Position numbers and translations under genes: made by a program. The notes below the pieces were generated by a model. The model was not told where the DNA came from, did no database searches, and was given only the letters and a program-made list of their open reading frames with translations. A stretch of DNA of 64,000 nt, taken from Echinostoma caproni. Its lineage: Eukaryota; Platyhelminthes; Trematoda; Plagiorchiida; Echinostomatidae. Position 1 is the stretch's first letter, and each line of letters begins with the position of its first letter. Shown piece by piece: positions 50,201 to 61,329 of this stretch. The DNA is taken from NCBI GenBank assembly GCA_900618425.1, contig UZAN01039688.1, positions 58,192 through 122,191 on the forward strand, read 5' to 3'.

Positions 50201-51222
50201 CACGAAATCATGTTTATATACGTCATTATTGAAGTGGATTATTGAGCTGAATTTCCGGAGAATTGACTGGTCACATATAAAGTCGAAGTGGGATATTTCA
50301 AATAGACTAGGTATATCGAACACCTCAGACCTATTACCGGGTGACAAGACTCAACGAAATGCTCCTCTAAGGGTTTACTGATGGATCGCCAGATTACAAA
50401 CAAAAGTTCGGCAGACTTCAGTATCGAAGTGGAAGCACCAAATTCAGCTGACCGGCGATACTCAGCTGGAAATTGAGCTCCAATATGCAGTCTGATCATC
50501 AACCCAAAGAATCATATATAGGAGTCGTCAATAGTGCGTTGAATTTTGATCTTTTGAAAGGAAGAAGCTGTGTTAAGAGCCGTGTGAATGCCACAATTGA
50601 CGAGTAGCTGTGTTTAATTATGCCGCACCACGACAGGTACGGATGAGCCACTGGAAAACTCTTGTTTGCTGGGCTGGGTACCGTGGGGATGAAAATAAGT
50701 GCTACTTGAAGAATAAGTATTACAAGGTGCGAAGAAGATTCATAAAGGAAACACAAGTTTTGTCACATTAGGGGATGTTTACTCAGCAGAATCGTGATGC
50801 CAAAATGTTTGTCAAGATGTTGGAGGCGGAGAGTGAATACGCGTTAAGTTGTTTAGATCATCGCCAGTCAAAATTGATTATCTTTCTGTCTACTTTGCGG
50901 TTGAACAAAAATTGACTCGGAAAATCTTTCTTATGGTTCCCATATAAGCAAAAATCGCTGATTAACCTATCTAGAGTGGATGTGTCTTTATTCTAGTATA
51001 AGAGTATTTGGGAGCCAAGGAAAATGCGGATATTCGGAAAAGCTTTATGACTGTGTGAAATGCAAATGCTAATTCAATATATAAACTTCCTGTTGATGAT
51101 ATCACTTTCTCTGGAAGCATGTTCATTTTAGACATTACCTGACAAAATTGTTCTTTCTGGATATATCTTTACTCCTTTCCGAAAGGGTATTTCATACGTT
51201 GTTGACCATTTATCCGTTGTAG
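50201..51222. other. Distal intron 2 sequence
   Basis: 50150-50480 may be the decayed C-terminal end of the integrase region or 3' flank of the gypsy element. No LTR or polypurine tract could be supported. 50500-51222 shows nothing recognisable. Confidence 0.4.
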
Positions 51223-51538
51223 GCTTGCTGAAGAAACGGTCCTTTCAAACAGCTCGCCTCATGAAGGATTTTCACGAATGCATACTCACCTGAAAAGAAT
51301 TTGCTCTGAGCAAGACCATTCCAACTCAAATCAGGTGGACGGAACCACTAAAGTTGAACAAAACGGAATAGAGAACTATTCTAAACGATTGAAAACAGAT
51401 GAACCTCTCTGGAAGACCACAGATTGTTCTGAAAAGTCAATTTTCTTTTCAGCCACTAATCTGGCTCAATCTCACGAGTGCAGTCATGACATACGAGGAG
51501 GAGAAGAGGAAAATTCAGGCTTGGAAATTTTGCACTGA
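51223..51538 (+). CDS. Candidate gene terminal exon 3
   Basis: A possible acceptor (CCGTTGTAG at 51214-51222) precedes an exon that starts with one base completing the split codon from exon 2 (AG + G gives Arg). It then stays open for 104 codons to a TGA at 51536-51538. The sequence is hydrophilic and rich in Ser, Glu, Asp and Lys (for example YSKRLKTDEPLWKTTDCSE), in keeping with the tail of exon 2. A poly(A) signal follows at 51833. Joined to exons 1 and 2 the model totals 2193 coding bases, about 730 residues. No domain is recognised, and the acceptor is only moderate. Confidence 0.45.
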
Positions 51539-51832
51539 CTGTTTCTTATTAAGAAAAGTTTGGTTATTGTTTGCAAAATTGTATCCCTGTCTTGCACTCT
51601 GTTCTGAATGTTCCCCTTACCCTATGTCTCACACAATACCTTTTTCTGCGTCTACTTCTTGTTTCCTATTTTCGATTTCAAATCCCACTGATTAATTAGT
51701 ACTGTACGTGACCACGTGGTCTTGTTGGGGTTTGGCCAACCCCATTTCACTGGTTGTACAAATGTGGGAAATCTTTTTTCTCTTCAGCACTTGATTCTTT
51801 TCCTCATCTTCACATTGTTACACAATCTCTAA

Positions 51833-51838
51833 TAAACC
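51833..51838 (+). terminator. Poly(A) signal AATAAA
   Basis: A canonical hexamer about 295 bases after the stop codon of the candidate terminal exon, in a T-rich 3' flank. Isolated hexamers are common in AT-rich DNA, so it supports but does not prove the gene end. Confidence 0.4.
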
Positions 51839-52319
51839 AATCAAAGTGGAATCAGCTTATTTCAAACATGGAATATTTTACTACCTATGTAAGACACACG
51901 TGTTTTGTCATTTATTTTATTGGCGGAGAGGGTTAGATATCATGAACAAGCACATTGTTGGTTTCGTTTTTTTGGGACCGATTTGCGAAGCTTCCTTGTC
52001 CAAATAATGCTTCCCGTAATGCAATTGAGATCTGTCGGAATCCTCGGATGTCTCTGCCGGTAACTGTCTGTGAATTGTGATCTGCGATTAGGTCACTGGT
52101 AAGTGGAAATCAATGAAAAAGTATTGTCAATTAAAAAAGCAGCCTCCTTGTATCAATATACCTTTGTTTGGCGTCAAACCTGGAGACTGAGTCGTTATTA
52201 GTTATTTTTAGTCCCATTTTGGAAACAAAAAAGGGCCAGGTCTTTCAAGCGTACATAAAACCAAGGGGAACGGAGGCTAGATATGAACGTGCAATTTTGT
52301 ATGGAAGATTAATTCTCTA

Positions 52320-52340
52320 CGACAAAGCGACGCTTTGTCG
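52320..52340. repeat. Short perfect hairpin
   Basis: CGACAAAGCG-A-CGCTTTGTCG: ten-base arms, one-base loop. Function unknown; it may be chance. Confidence 0.6.
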
Positions 52341-52599
52341 GAATGCTCTACGTGAGCAGTCAACGTGGAGTGTAAATCCGTTTCGACCTTGGCCGTTTGA
52401 TAGGATAGCGATTCTTATCAACTTAAACGGATGCGTTTGTTCCACTAATTAACTGTGGAGGTGGACCGAGAGTACTACGTTTGAGGAATTTGTGGCGAAA
52501 GTTATCTTTGTGATTTGTATAATCAGCCAGTTGGAATACTCATTTTTGAATGTTGTTCTACCATCTAGAAGTTTAACATTCTGTTACCTGCCGAACGAA

Positions 52600-53270
52600 A
52601 ATGGTTGTGCACCAAAAATCTGCTACTGCCACGAAATGGGCGGACAAGAATAGTCGACGCAGGAAAAATAGATGAAGTCTACTTGGAANAAATAGATGAA
52701 GTCTACTTGGAATTATTCAAAGCTTTTGACGGTATTAAACACTGCGTATACTGCTACAAAAGCTCTATAATTACGGTGTGTGAGAACTGATCCTTGAATG
52801 AATTAAGGAATTTCTTTGACAATATACCGTAGCGGTTCGAGCTAATGGTTCGTTATCAAGACCAACTGAAGCTGTCCGTGAATTTCTAAATGGATCCATG
52901 CATTGCTTTGCCTAACATTCATAAACGATCTACCAGTTATCCTTGGGAAAACAGCACTGACAAAGCCAAACTTGGAGAACACCAGAACATCCTCAGTATT
53001 ATGAAACACTACAGGAAACACTCAACTCAGTTTACCGATTGTCTATCACTAATGATATCGAAATCAACCTTGATGTATCTAAGATTGAATTATTACATCC
53101 CATGGGTTGCTTTCCATGAGTACTAGGAAATCAGTCATTACCGCGCGCTTCAAACGAGAAACATCTGAGAGTTATGGTTCGGGAGAATCTAGGATGTTCC
53201 ATACATAGCGTTGGAACATCATCAAAGGCCCTAAATCAAGTTGAATTAATAAAACGAGCTTCGGATCGTT
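52600..53270 (+). mobile_element. LINE reverse transcriptase remnant (plus strand)
   Basis: A YLELFKAFDGIKHCV segment matches the conserved L-D-x-S-K-A-F-D block of CR1-type reverse transcriptases. Next come VRANGSLSRPTEAV, then INLDVSKIELLHPMG and KHLRVMVRENLGCSIHS, which correspond to the region after the catalytic box. The Y-A-D-D box is not visible. A 23-base segment is duplicated exactly around the N at 52689 and breaks the frame at KAFD. It differs from the minus-strand copies enough to be another CR1-like family. Confidence 0.7.
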
Positions 53271-54050
53271 CGTTTCCCCGTTCGCTATCGGTATATTTTA
53301 GACCATAAATCGATTACGCCAATATTGAGTTCTCCTTATCGTTCCAAAAGTAGCGCTCCTCGAAAGACATCTATATATATATATATATATTGTTACTTCT
53401 CTTTAGCTGCTAGAGAACAGAGTTGCTCAGGGTTCAGAAACGGTTTGTGGCCGATTAAGGTTTGTCCAGTAACGAGCAGGAACTTGAAGTGTCGATAGCA
53501 GAGGTCGAACTCATGAACTACGAGGTTGTGGGTGGATTACCAAAATCACTTGAAAGTCACCACTCAAGGTTGATTTGTGTTCACGTTGGGCTCAGTCAAA
53601 CTGATTGCAAAATATATGAGCCAGTAAAATTATTTAAGTCCGGGGAATGAATGTATAGAAATAAGTAACTGTTTCGTTGCTGGACATTCACTGATTTTGA
53701 TGTATTGTTTTGAAGTTCTTTGTAGGAATTGTAATTTTGGTTCATGGTATGATTGTCATCTGCGAAAATGATATAAAAATTTGGATTCCGACTGAACACA
53801 AATTTCAACATCTAGTTATTTAATGTATGTTAACCACATTCAAAGACCCTTGCGTCTTATTCTATAAAGTAAATGACATTGCAATCAGGATGGAACCAAC
53901 TAAGCCATTTTCCATGTAAAGAATTAGAGTGATAGATCAGCATTCATTTACCATCCGTTGGTTGGATAGTTTGCTCAGAATTGTACACTCCGCTTCCGGG
54001 AACCACAGAGTTTATATTTTCATCATATCATGGATGTGGGTATCATGCAT
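53271..54050. other. Non-coding, with a TA microsatellite
   Basis: (TA)n at 53372-53391. The rest has no recognised feature. Confidence 0.6.
53372..53391. repeat. (TA)n microsatellite
   Basis: About ten TA units next to the LINE remnant. Confidence 0.9.
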
Positions 54051-54084
54051 CTTTTCATAACCACTCGAGAATAATCAGCGCATA

Positions 54085-54260
54085 TGTTTGAAATGATGTG
54101 GAATGATTGTAGCTCGGGATGCGGATATTGGTGTTGTTGCGTTCTCCTAGCTGTAACTGTTGCTCGCAGACGTTTTGTAGCCAAGCTAGGCACTGATGAT
54201 GTTGCCTATTTTGGCTACGAGAGTCTGCAACCAACACTTCCAGTTTGGATAACTCATCAA
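54085..54260. repeat. Hairpin repeat, copy 2
   Basis: The head GATTGTAGCTCGGGATGCGG is nearly identical to the copy at 29355. The arms (about 54160-54193 and 54204-54240) contain CGCAGACGTTTTGTAGCCAA and its imperfect complement around a short loop rich in TGATGATG. The arms are more diverged than in copy 1. A SINE copy follows immediately. Confidence 0.65.
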
Positions 54261-54287
54261 CACCAATATTAGAGCATACCCTTGCGC

Positions 54288-54510
54288 TCAAAGAAAGTGA
54301 CGATTGAACTGAAAAGCCAGGAAGCACTGAACAAATTTTTCAATCTGATTAGGTCTCCTCAGCAGTGTAAATCCCATTGAGTATTGAACCCGGAACCTCA
54401 AAGGTAGAAAGCGAGCATACTGCCCACATGACCACTGGGCAGCTGACCAGAGCGTTTTCAACCGTGCCCAGATGCGTATAGCACCACCCATCATCACACC
54501 TCGTTCACTT
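54288..54510 (-). repeat. tRNA-derived SINE, copy A
   Basis: On the minus strand a box A-like TGGTCATGTGGG and a box B-like GGTTCAATAC lie in a tRNA-like head starting near CTGCCCAGTGG. The shared body then follows: ACTGCTGAGGAGACC, AGTGCTTCCTGGCTTTTCAG. It matches copies B and E in order and orientation. It lies directly beside the hairpin repeat. Confidence 0.7.
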
Positions 54511-55924
54511 CAGGTATAGCCTCCCGGGTTATGCCTCGGTGGGACGTAATTCGAATCCAACCTTCCATGCATCAAGAATTACAGAATGATAACCAATAAA
54601 ACGGCTAAAGCCTCAGTGTGATGGAAGACTCGATTGACCAAAATCAGAGCAGGATGCATCAACCATCGAACCCGATAATTGTTTGAAGTAGTATGCATGT
54701 TTCATATCTGGAAATTCAATCGAAGAGCTTGATAGTTAATAGAGGAAAGGTGTGTGTGGGATAGACATGACCTCTCCCATGACCCCGCGACCCTAACACG
54801 TCCACATCCTTATCGTTTTCCCAATCGTTTTACGATCACATCTTCCCATTCTGCCCTTTCCCAACCACACACCAAAAACTATCACAAACCACGAATCACA
54901 CAGCCATTGACGAACCTTTTAATTTTAATTTGATTATATAACTCTATTAGCCCGAAGAAGAAGTTGTCGAAAACGAGCTTGTTCGCTAAAGTAGAATACC
55001 TGTATCAAGCCTATGAGTCATTAAGATAAATAAATCCCAGTTATGTTTTTCATTGCGGCTTTGTCACTTTACAACTGAAGCTACAGCAACCGTCGTCAAA
55101 ATGGCTAAATCTTACGTTTTAACATCTTTCAACTCAGAAGGATTACATGAGTGGGTATTCTTATAGCCATATTGCGTCTTATATGATGAAAGTGCGATGA
55201 AAGTCGGTTTATTGCACGAGTTTGGTCAATACCTGCTTACACATAAGTAATTCAAAGTATGATAGTAGTGGTTGTTGTCAAATTATCCGGGCTTATCACC
55301 GAGTTGATCAGAGAGTCACGTAGTTTGATCCCCACCACTTAACGAAGAGTGCTCACAGTTATAAAAACTCTATAAGTTTTGTCTTAGGAGAATTTTCACA
55401 AGCCTTCATGTCTCCACATATTGACCCATAGGTGGATAGATAAGCAACAAATTAAGTTACTGCAGTAAAAAATTTAGAATATTATTTCTCCTTTCCAATT
55501 TCACATGTCCCTGTATCCATTTTAGATGTCCCGGTTTGATATACAGATATCTTGGTATCATTTTTCTATTCATACGGTCGGACATCTTGAAATAATAATT
55601 GGGGATTTTTAGTTGACCCCTGTTAAATTGATACTGAGAGAAATATTACACCTATACCATGGAACTTGCAGCATGTGATAGTATCAACTTTATACACAAT
55701 TTGTGATGACGTAAAACGGAACAGATCTATCAGGTGTGGGATTCACTACAAAAGCCTTTCAAACATACTAAGCGGCACCGAAGTACAGTAAGCGTTTCAC
55801 ATAGCAAAAATCAGCTGGAAACATTCATTTTCAAGATGGCCCGTCTAGTAACCTACTTATTGGCACAGGCTGAGATAGTTTTAGCGGTCACGCCGATGCA
55901 AATAGAGGTTCTAAGAAGATATAT
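54511..55924. other. Non-coding stretch between SINE copies
   Basis: No gene or repeat recognised. Confidence 0.5.
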
Positions 55925-56190
55925 TTCATATGGGAATTCGTAGTTTATATAGCAAATTAAGCGTAAACTGCAAAGCTGGGAAGCACTGGACCGTTGTTTC
56001 GACCTGGTTGGGTCTCATCAGCAGTGCGAATCCATCAACCCAACTGGGGATCGAACCCGGGACTTCATGGGCAGAACGCAAGCATGCTACCTACGACGCC
56101 ACCGGGCAGTTGATCAGACCGTTTTTCATTTTCTACTTACACGATATAGCACAACCCATCCTCGTGAGCTTGTTGCGGACCACAAACCCC
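55925..56190 (-). repeat. tRNA-derived SINE, copy B
   Basis: The best preserved head. On the minus strand CTGCCCGG is followed by TGGCGTCGTAGG, which fits box A at 11 of 12 positions, and by a perfect box B, GGTTCGATCC, about 45 bases on. The body holds TTCGCACTGCTGATGAGACC, and the AT-rich tail region resembles TTTGCTATATAAACTACGAATTC. The head is upstream of the body as in other tRNA-derived SINEs, which are transcribed by RNA polymerase III and moved by LINE machinery. Confidence 0.8.
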
Positions 56191-56261
56191 GCTCATCTCA
56201 ACACTAACCTCCAGGATTATAGCTAGGTTAGAAACATTCACAGCCTGACTATTTATTTAAT

Positions 56262-56630
56262 GTGAGTAATGGAGGATTTGATTAAATTTCGTATGAGAAT
56301 TCGCCGTGTATATATAGTCGCGCGCTCGTTGCAAGGAAGTGGCAAAACTTAATGTGTACAAAATAATTCAGTACCATGCAATAAAGTTTGATAGGTGAGT
56401 AATGGAGGATTTGGTTCAATTTCAGAGGTGAATTCGTCGTGTATATAGCAAATGAAGCGATTCCCAGTTGGGTCGATGGATTCGCACTGCTGATGAGACC
56501 CAACCANCCAGGTCAGAACAGCTGTCCAGTGCTTCCTAGCTTTTCAGTTCACGCTTCATTTGCCAGATACACGAGTAATTCCCATTTGATATTCAACCAA
56601 ATCCTCCATTACTCACGTGAATAAAAATAT
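56262..56630. repeat. SINE body with its tail repeated in inverted orientation
   Basis: A tail unit GTGAGTAATGGAGGATTTGG occurs near 56263 and 56395 and, reverse-complemented, near 56592-56612. Between the last two lies a SINE body without its tRNA head (GATGGATTCGCACTGCTGAT...). A single N at 56507 sits within it, flanked by CCA on both sides. The arrangement is either a nested insertion or an inverted join. Confidence 0.6.
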
Positions 56631-56797
56631 GTACTAGTGATTCGTCGTATTTGCAACTTCACGTTTCAAATTACTAACCATTTAAAAGAACTTGTCTGCT
56701 AGAAAATAGAAGCGACCACTGATTCAGTGAATTCGGCACCGTTAGGAATAGTTAAACGTTAGGACTAGATAGACGAGTAAATTCAACTCTTTTTATT

Positions 56798-57161
56798 CCA
56801 TTTGAATAAAACAAGTAACACAATATGAGCAGAATGATTATTGGCCATCAATTTCGCGTGCTCTCAATCAGCTGTCTACGCACATTAAGTAGGTCAAATT
56901 TTTATCATAAGAATACCATATATGGACATTTACAATTACATGGGGTCAAGCAGAAGGCACTGGGTGGTTGAGTCGTTAACGAAGTCATTTGGGTATGGGT
57001 GAAAGAGGNTTGACCCCATGTAATTGTAAATGTCCATATATGGTATTCTTATGATAAAAATTTGACCTACTTAATGTGCGTAGACAGCTGATTGAGAGCA
57101 CGCGAAATTGATGACCAATAATCATTCTGCTCATATTGTGTTACTTGTTTTATTCAGATGG
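56798..57161. repeat. 152-base near-perfect inverted repeat
   Basis: Arms 56798-56949 and 57010-57161 are reverse complements with only two mismatches, separated by 60 bases that end in a single N (57009) exactly at the edge of the right arm. It is not protein-coding and does not match the other repeat families here. It is either a very recent foldback element or an artefact of an inverted contig join. Confidence 0.9.
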
Positions 57162-59627
57162 ATCAAAGGGAAAGGATGCTTCCGCTCTTTTTATTCTGTC
57201 TTGTGGGATTATGTGACAAAAGAGTGAATCGATTTTGTGCTTCATGTATGTGAATTTAACTGGCTAAGATTACTGTATTTCACAGCGATTAATTGCATAG
57301 ATGGTGAACTGCGGAAAATAACCTTGCTGTCAGAACTACCTAATCCCGTCAATTTTTACTTTAATATTCACTTCCAGCGGACGGAGAATTTCATATCCCG
57401 TTTACACGTCGATAGAAGCCGGGATTTCTTCACTTTCTAACAATCTTGTTTTCCGAACGAGGCATGCATTTACGCAAAGTTTTGGAAGGAAGATATCTCA
57501 GCAAAGTTTCATTTATTTATCACTATCTGCCTGCAAGCGAGCGGCCTGTGACACCTTCAGTTCGTCGTATTATGTTAAAATTGTTGGATTATTTGACTAA
57601 TCTCTCATTCGGTAATGTCATATTCATTACAGTTTTTCCATTAAACACCTTTTCATGTTGCTGATCGAATCTTCTATTTTGCAGTCTAACAGTCATTTCT
57701 TATCGATCTGTTATTCACCGTGTAACAAGTTACACGGTTTGGATTTTCAGGCTCATTGGCTAACTTTAGTCAATCGAGTTTTGTGCACACCCTCAGAATG
57801 AATTAACCTTCGCTCTAAGGTGGTGGTGGTGGGATGAACATTTCTTGAACAATACCATCTACTGTATCATTAAAATATGAATAATGTAATTAAACTCCCC
57901 CTCCCATTCTCCTCACTGCCTGCGAGAGTCTGAGATTGGGATTCATCCCATCCTCGAATAAATTGAATGTACAGTTTATATATATCCTATAACATTGAAC
58001 TGTTGACGTTTTACAAAAACTGTAATCATAAATAAATTGGAAGATGATTCCCATTTGAGATTTTACTGCTCGCACATTTATAGTGACGGATTAAAACAGC
58101 GAAAGAAATGTTTTTGCCTCAGATATTCATGCGACCATTCCTTGTGATCTTGGTGACTCCGGACCCGGGCTCCATCATTATCTGATTGCTTCTATTACCT
58201 GTAGATCTGGCATAAATCATTTTCACATCCCATTTATCCATGTCTCGTACTTGTTGGATGTCACTTTGTTCTAGCCGCGCACAATGTCTGAATTGGCCAC
58301 GATCAAAAGTGATGCGCCACATGATTCTTATAACACTGATTCCTCACCCCACCCCGGTGTTATGTGTCCCATTGCATGCCGGACGGATAACTTTGCGCTC
58401 GCAAACGTTGTGGTGAATGGACGGGCACGGGGGTTGGTATAGGAACAACTTCTACAGATAGTCATGATACTTGGATCTGTTGCTTGAGGTGTGACCGACT
58501 CAGCCAAACATAGGTTATCTAACTTTGGATAAAGCTGGTGGAATGTTGATTCCATTTGAAACCACTTGAGGCATAGAGATGTAAAAGCAAGAGACCAACC
58601 ACAAACTATATATATATATATAGCCGTAAGATGCACAAACCATTATAAGACAATGTAAACAGACGTAAAGCTATTAATTCTGATTTGGACCCGCGTTACA
58701 ACAGGCATTTTGTTGTACCTCGCCAACCCTGATCGGCCCAGTCAAGCCATTAATTACGCGGTTCTGTCCGATTATGATAAATTTTACTCTCTCCTCCCCC
58801 CTACTCTCGTCCACTCTGCAGCCCTATCCCCAATAGGTAGACTGTTCAACCTGAGAAAGGGAGCGACAAAAAATAATTCATTCGAAGTAGTTCAGTTCCG
58901 AAAAGACTGTCCCGTACGCATAGTTGGTGAGGTTCCGGCTTGACTCCCATAGGTGAATACCATCCCGGACCATATAAATGTACATGCATACACTCTCGTG
59001 TCGGGCGGTCCTTAGACGACGCGCCCGTCGACAATTAATCAAAATTGGTTAATACTTTTGTTGCCACAGGTCTAGTGTTTTTAACTTAGGTTTGCGGCTT
59101 GGGGGCTCCGACCAGTGGGGAGAGGGGGCTGGCAACCGCAGCTTCGAGAACATATCGCCTAGAACGTGCCTGAACTTCACTAGGTGATTGATCATTCAAG
59201 TCTGTGGTTTAGATATTGCCATGTCATCTATTTGTATGGGCGTTATCCTTCTTGTTTGTGTATACATATGCGAGCATTTTTTTCACGTGTGGGGTCCAGT
59301 GATGTGGGTACTGTACCCTGCATCAATCCACTCATAACGCTCGTTCATACGAGTTGGTGCGTACGGTATTCCGGTAAACTGGTCATGACGAACGACAAGA
59401 CTATCCGAAGGGATGAGAAATGCATTACCACTGTCAAATGAGAACGTATGACCCGTTGTTTACACAGCCTTTTTTCTCAGTAGCGTACTGAAATCGAAAT
59501 CTCTGACTGGAAGTTAACTGGTTTGCATCCAGATAGTTCTTCCCTCCCATTACCAGTTATGTGTCGATGGTTTTAGAGACCCTTTTTTGCTTGAAGTATC
59601 TCCTGGGATCAGATGAAATGGAAATGT
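57162..59627. other. Mostly non-coding; weak exon-like frames
   Basis: An acceptor-like TTCACTTCCAG at 57377 is followed by a plus-strand frame (GRRISYPVYTSIEAGISSL...) open for about 70 codons, with no recognised domain. A perfect 10-base-arm palindrome (ACCGTGTAAC-aa-GTTACACGGT) lies at 57717-57738. Minus-strand frames at 58119-58636 show no domain. (TA)n at 58607-58622. None supports a gene call. Confidence 0.4.
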
Positions 59628-59810
59628 TCGCGATAACCAACAAAGAGCACTGGACACATATTTTGTCCTGTCTGGGACTCGTCAGTAGTGCATACATGTG
59701 TCGACCCTGTCATGACTCAAACCGAGAACATTCTTGTCGCGACTTCAAACCCTTACCCCTGAACTACACGGTCGATGGTCATCACGTTGTGTGAATGGCT
59801 CAATGAACTT
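59628..59810 (-). repeat. tRNA-derived SINE, copy D, diverged
   Basis: The plus strand reads GAGCACTGGACACA...GGGACTCGTCAGTAGTGC, matching the body of copy B at corresponding spacing, followed by a degraded box B (GGTTTGAGTC on the minus strand). It is more diverged than copies A, B and E, so probably older. Confidence 0.5.
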
Positions 59811-60284
59811 AGGGTATCATACTTGGGTTAGCCCATTCGAAGTAGCATTGCATCAGCGCCGAGTGTCAGCAGTAACTGATGAATAAAAATTAATACTTAG
59901 TATACTCTCACAAACAATATAGAGATGATGTTCTGAAAGAAATCTTTTGGTGAACCCCATTTTCCAAATTAAAGCTGACACTTTACTGAGCTCCTTATAA
60001 TTTGTCTTGGATTATTTTATTTTAAAAAAGATGATAGCTATTTTAATAACCTTTTATTAGTCAAGCTAATTGTATTGCCAATATGCACTAAGGATCAAGC
60101 GAAGGGTAACAGAAGATATAAGGTTAGAGAGAGAGCTTAGAATCGAACACAAACTCCTGGACTGATGAAGGTGCACTGTATCGTTAAATCAACAAATGTA
60201 AACGATGATTTTTTATCACTAATTTCGGTATATATATGTTGTTTTATCACTCTCATAGTTTGTTTATTACACGTCTTATTGGGA
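59811..60284. other. Non-coding, no feature recognised
   Basis: AT-rich sequence without a recognisable frame or repeat. Confidence 0.5.
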
Positions 60285-60379
60285 TGCCAATGGTAGAAGT
60301 GAACCCTGTGGTCACGAAGAGTTATTGCTCCATTGTGGGAACCAGGGGTCTAAGCAAGGAGACTTATATCAGAAAACCA

Positions 60380-60515
60380 CATGAAACCTCGATGAGATAG
60401 ATTTGCTATCGATCAATGCTACCTACCCCCAATAACTGTGGAGGTGATGGGGTTCAAACCCGGGACATTTGTAATACAAAGCTATATCCTTGTGGCATCC
60501 CCGACTCTTTTGATT
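60380..60515 (-). repeat. Possible tRNA-derived repeat fragment
   Basis: On the minus strand CCCGGGTTTGAACCCCATC gives a T-arm-like hairpin with one mismatch to box B. GATGCCACAAGG upstream is a weak box A. The downstream body shares little with the SINE copies nearby, so it could be another family. Confidence 0.35.
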
Positions 60516-61329
60516 GTTAAAGACGTTGCTTCATGATGAATTAATGTAACCTGTAACTATTTTTGTCTAATGATTTCATATGCTGCTTGCTATGAACTTA
60601 GTCTTATCTAGATCTGTTCATGTGTGGGGTTTCGCGCGTTCGGCTATTTTTCATCACATAGGTTAAAGAAACCTTGTAATGGAAACATTGATAGCAGTAC
60701 AGACTAGATGATGAGGTCATCGGGTAAATCCGTACCAAACACCCCGGCGTATATGAGTGAACTTACTTTAATAATTTACATATGCACTTCCATAGACACC
60801 ACAGAAGGGTAGACTTTGTGTTGAGTGAAAATTGTGTGCCCATTATTGTGGTCTGTCGTGTGGTATTTTTGATAAGAATAGTGTGGTGGAAGTAATATAG
60901 TGGTTCGGTGTATTCCAAATTCGAAAGTGTATCAGATGCAAACTTTTCCTTGGGTCAATTATGTTGGTAGTCACAATAAGCCGAGAAAGTGCTTTGTTTT
61001 AGTGAAGGATGCTCATGCAGCTACCGCATATCCATCAGTTAAGTATAACTCCGGAGTTCAATTTATTGCTTTGTATAAGTCATGAGGAATACGGCTTAGG
61101 TGAAATACCACCAACAGACCGGATGAGGACCAGCCGAAGCGCTGTGTTGTGTACGTGAGCAACAACATATCAACAGGGGGCTAGTTAGAAAATTTGTAAA
61201 TACATGTGGATAAGGCGGAATTTGGGCCATGCGCGGGTGGTTAAACTGTCTAGTGAGAAAGCTTTTCGTAATTTTTGTTGAACTGGGAAACAAAGTGACG
61301 AATTTCTGGAACTCTGGGGAAATCACAGC

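Larger units (their letters stand above)
51539..52599. other. Downstream flank, no gene recognised
   Basis: T-rich putative 3' UTR to about 51860, then sequence without a recognised gene. A perfect 10-base palindrome with a one-base spacer lies at 52320-52340. Confidence 0.45.

Noticed and set aside
52168..52452. 94-codon plus-strand frame before the LINE remnant
   Set aside because: No endonuclease motif and unconvincing composition; could not be tied to the LINE.
58328..58636. 102-codon minus-strand frame
   Set aside because: Begins in a TA microsatellite and has no domain or splice signals.
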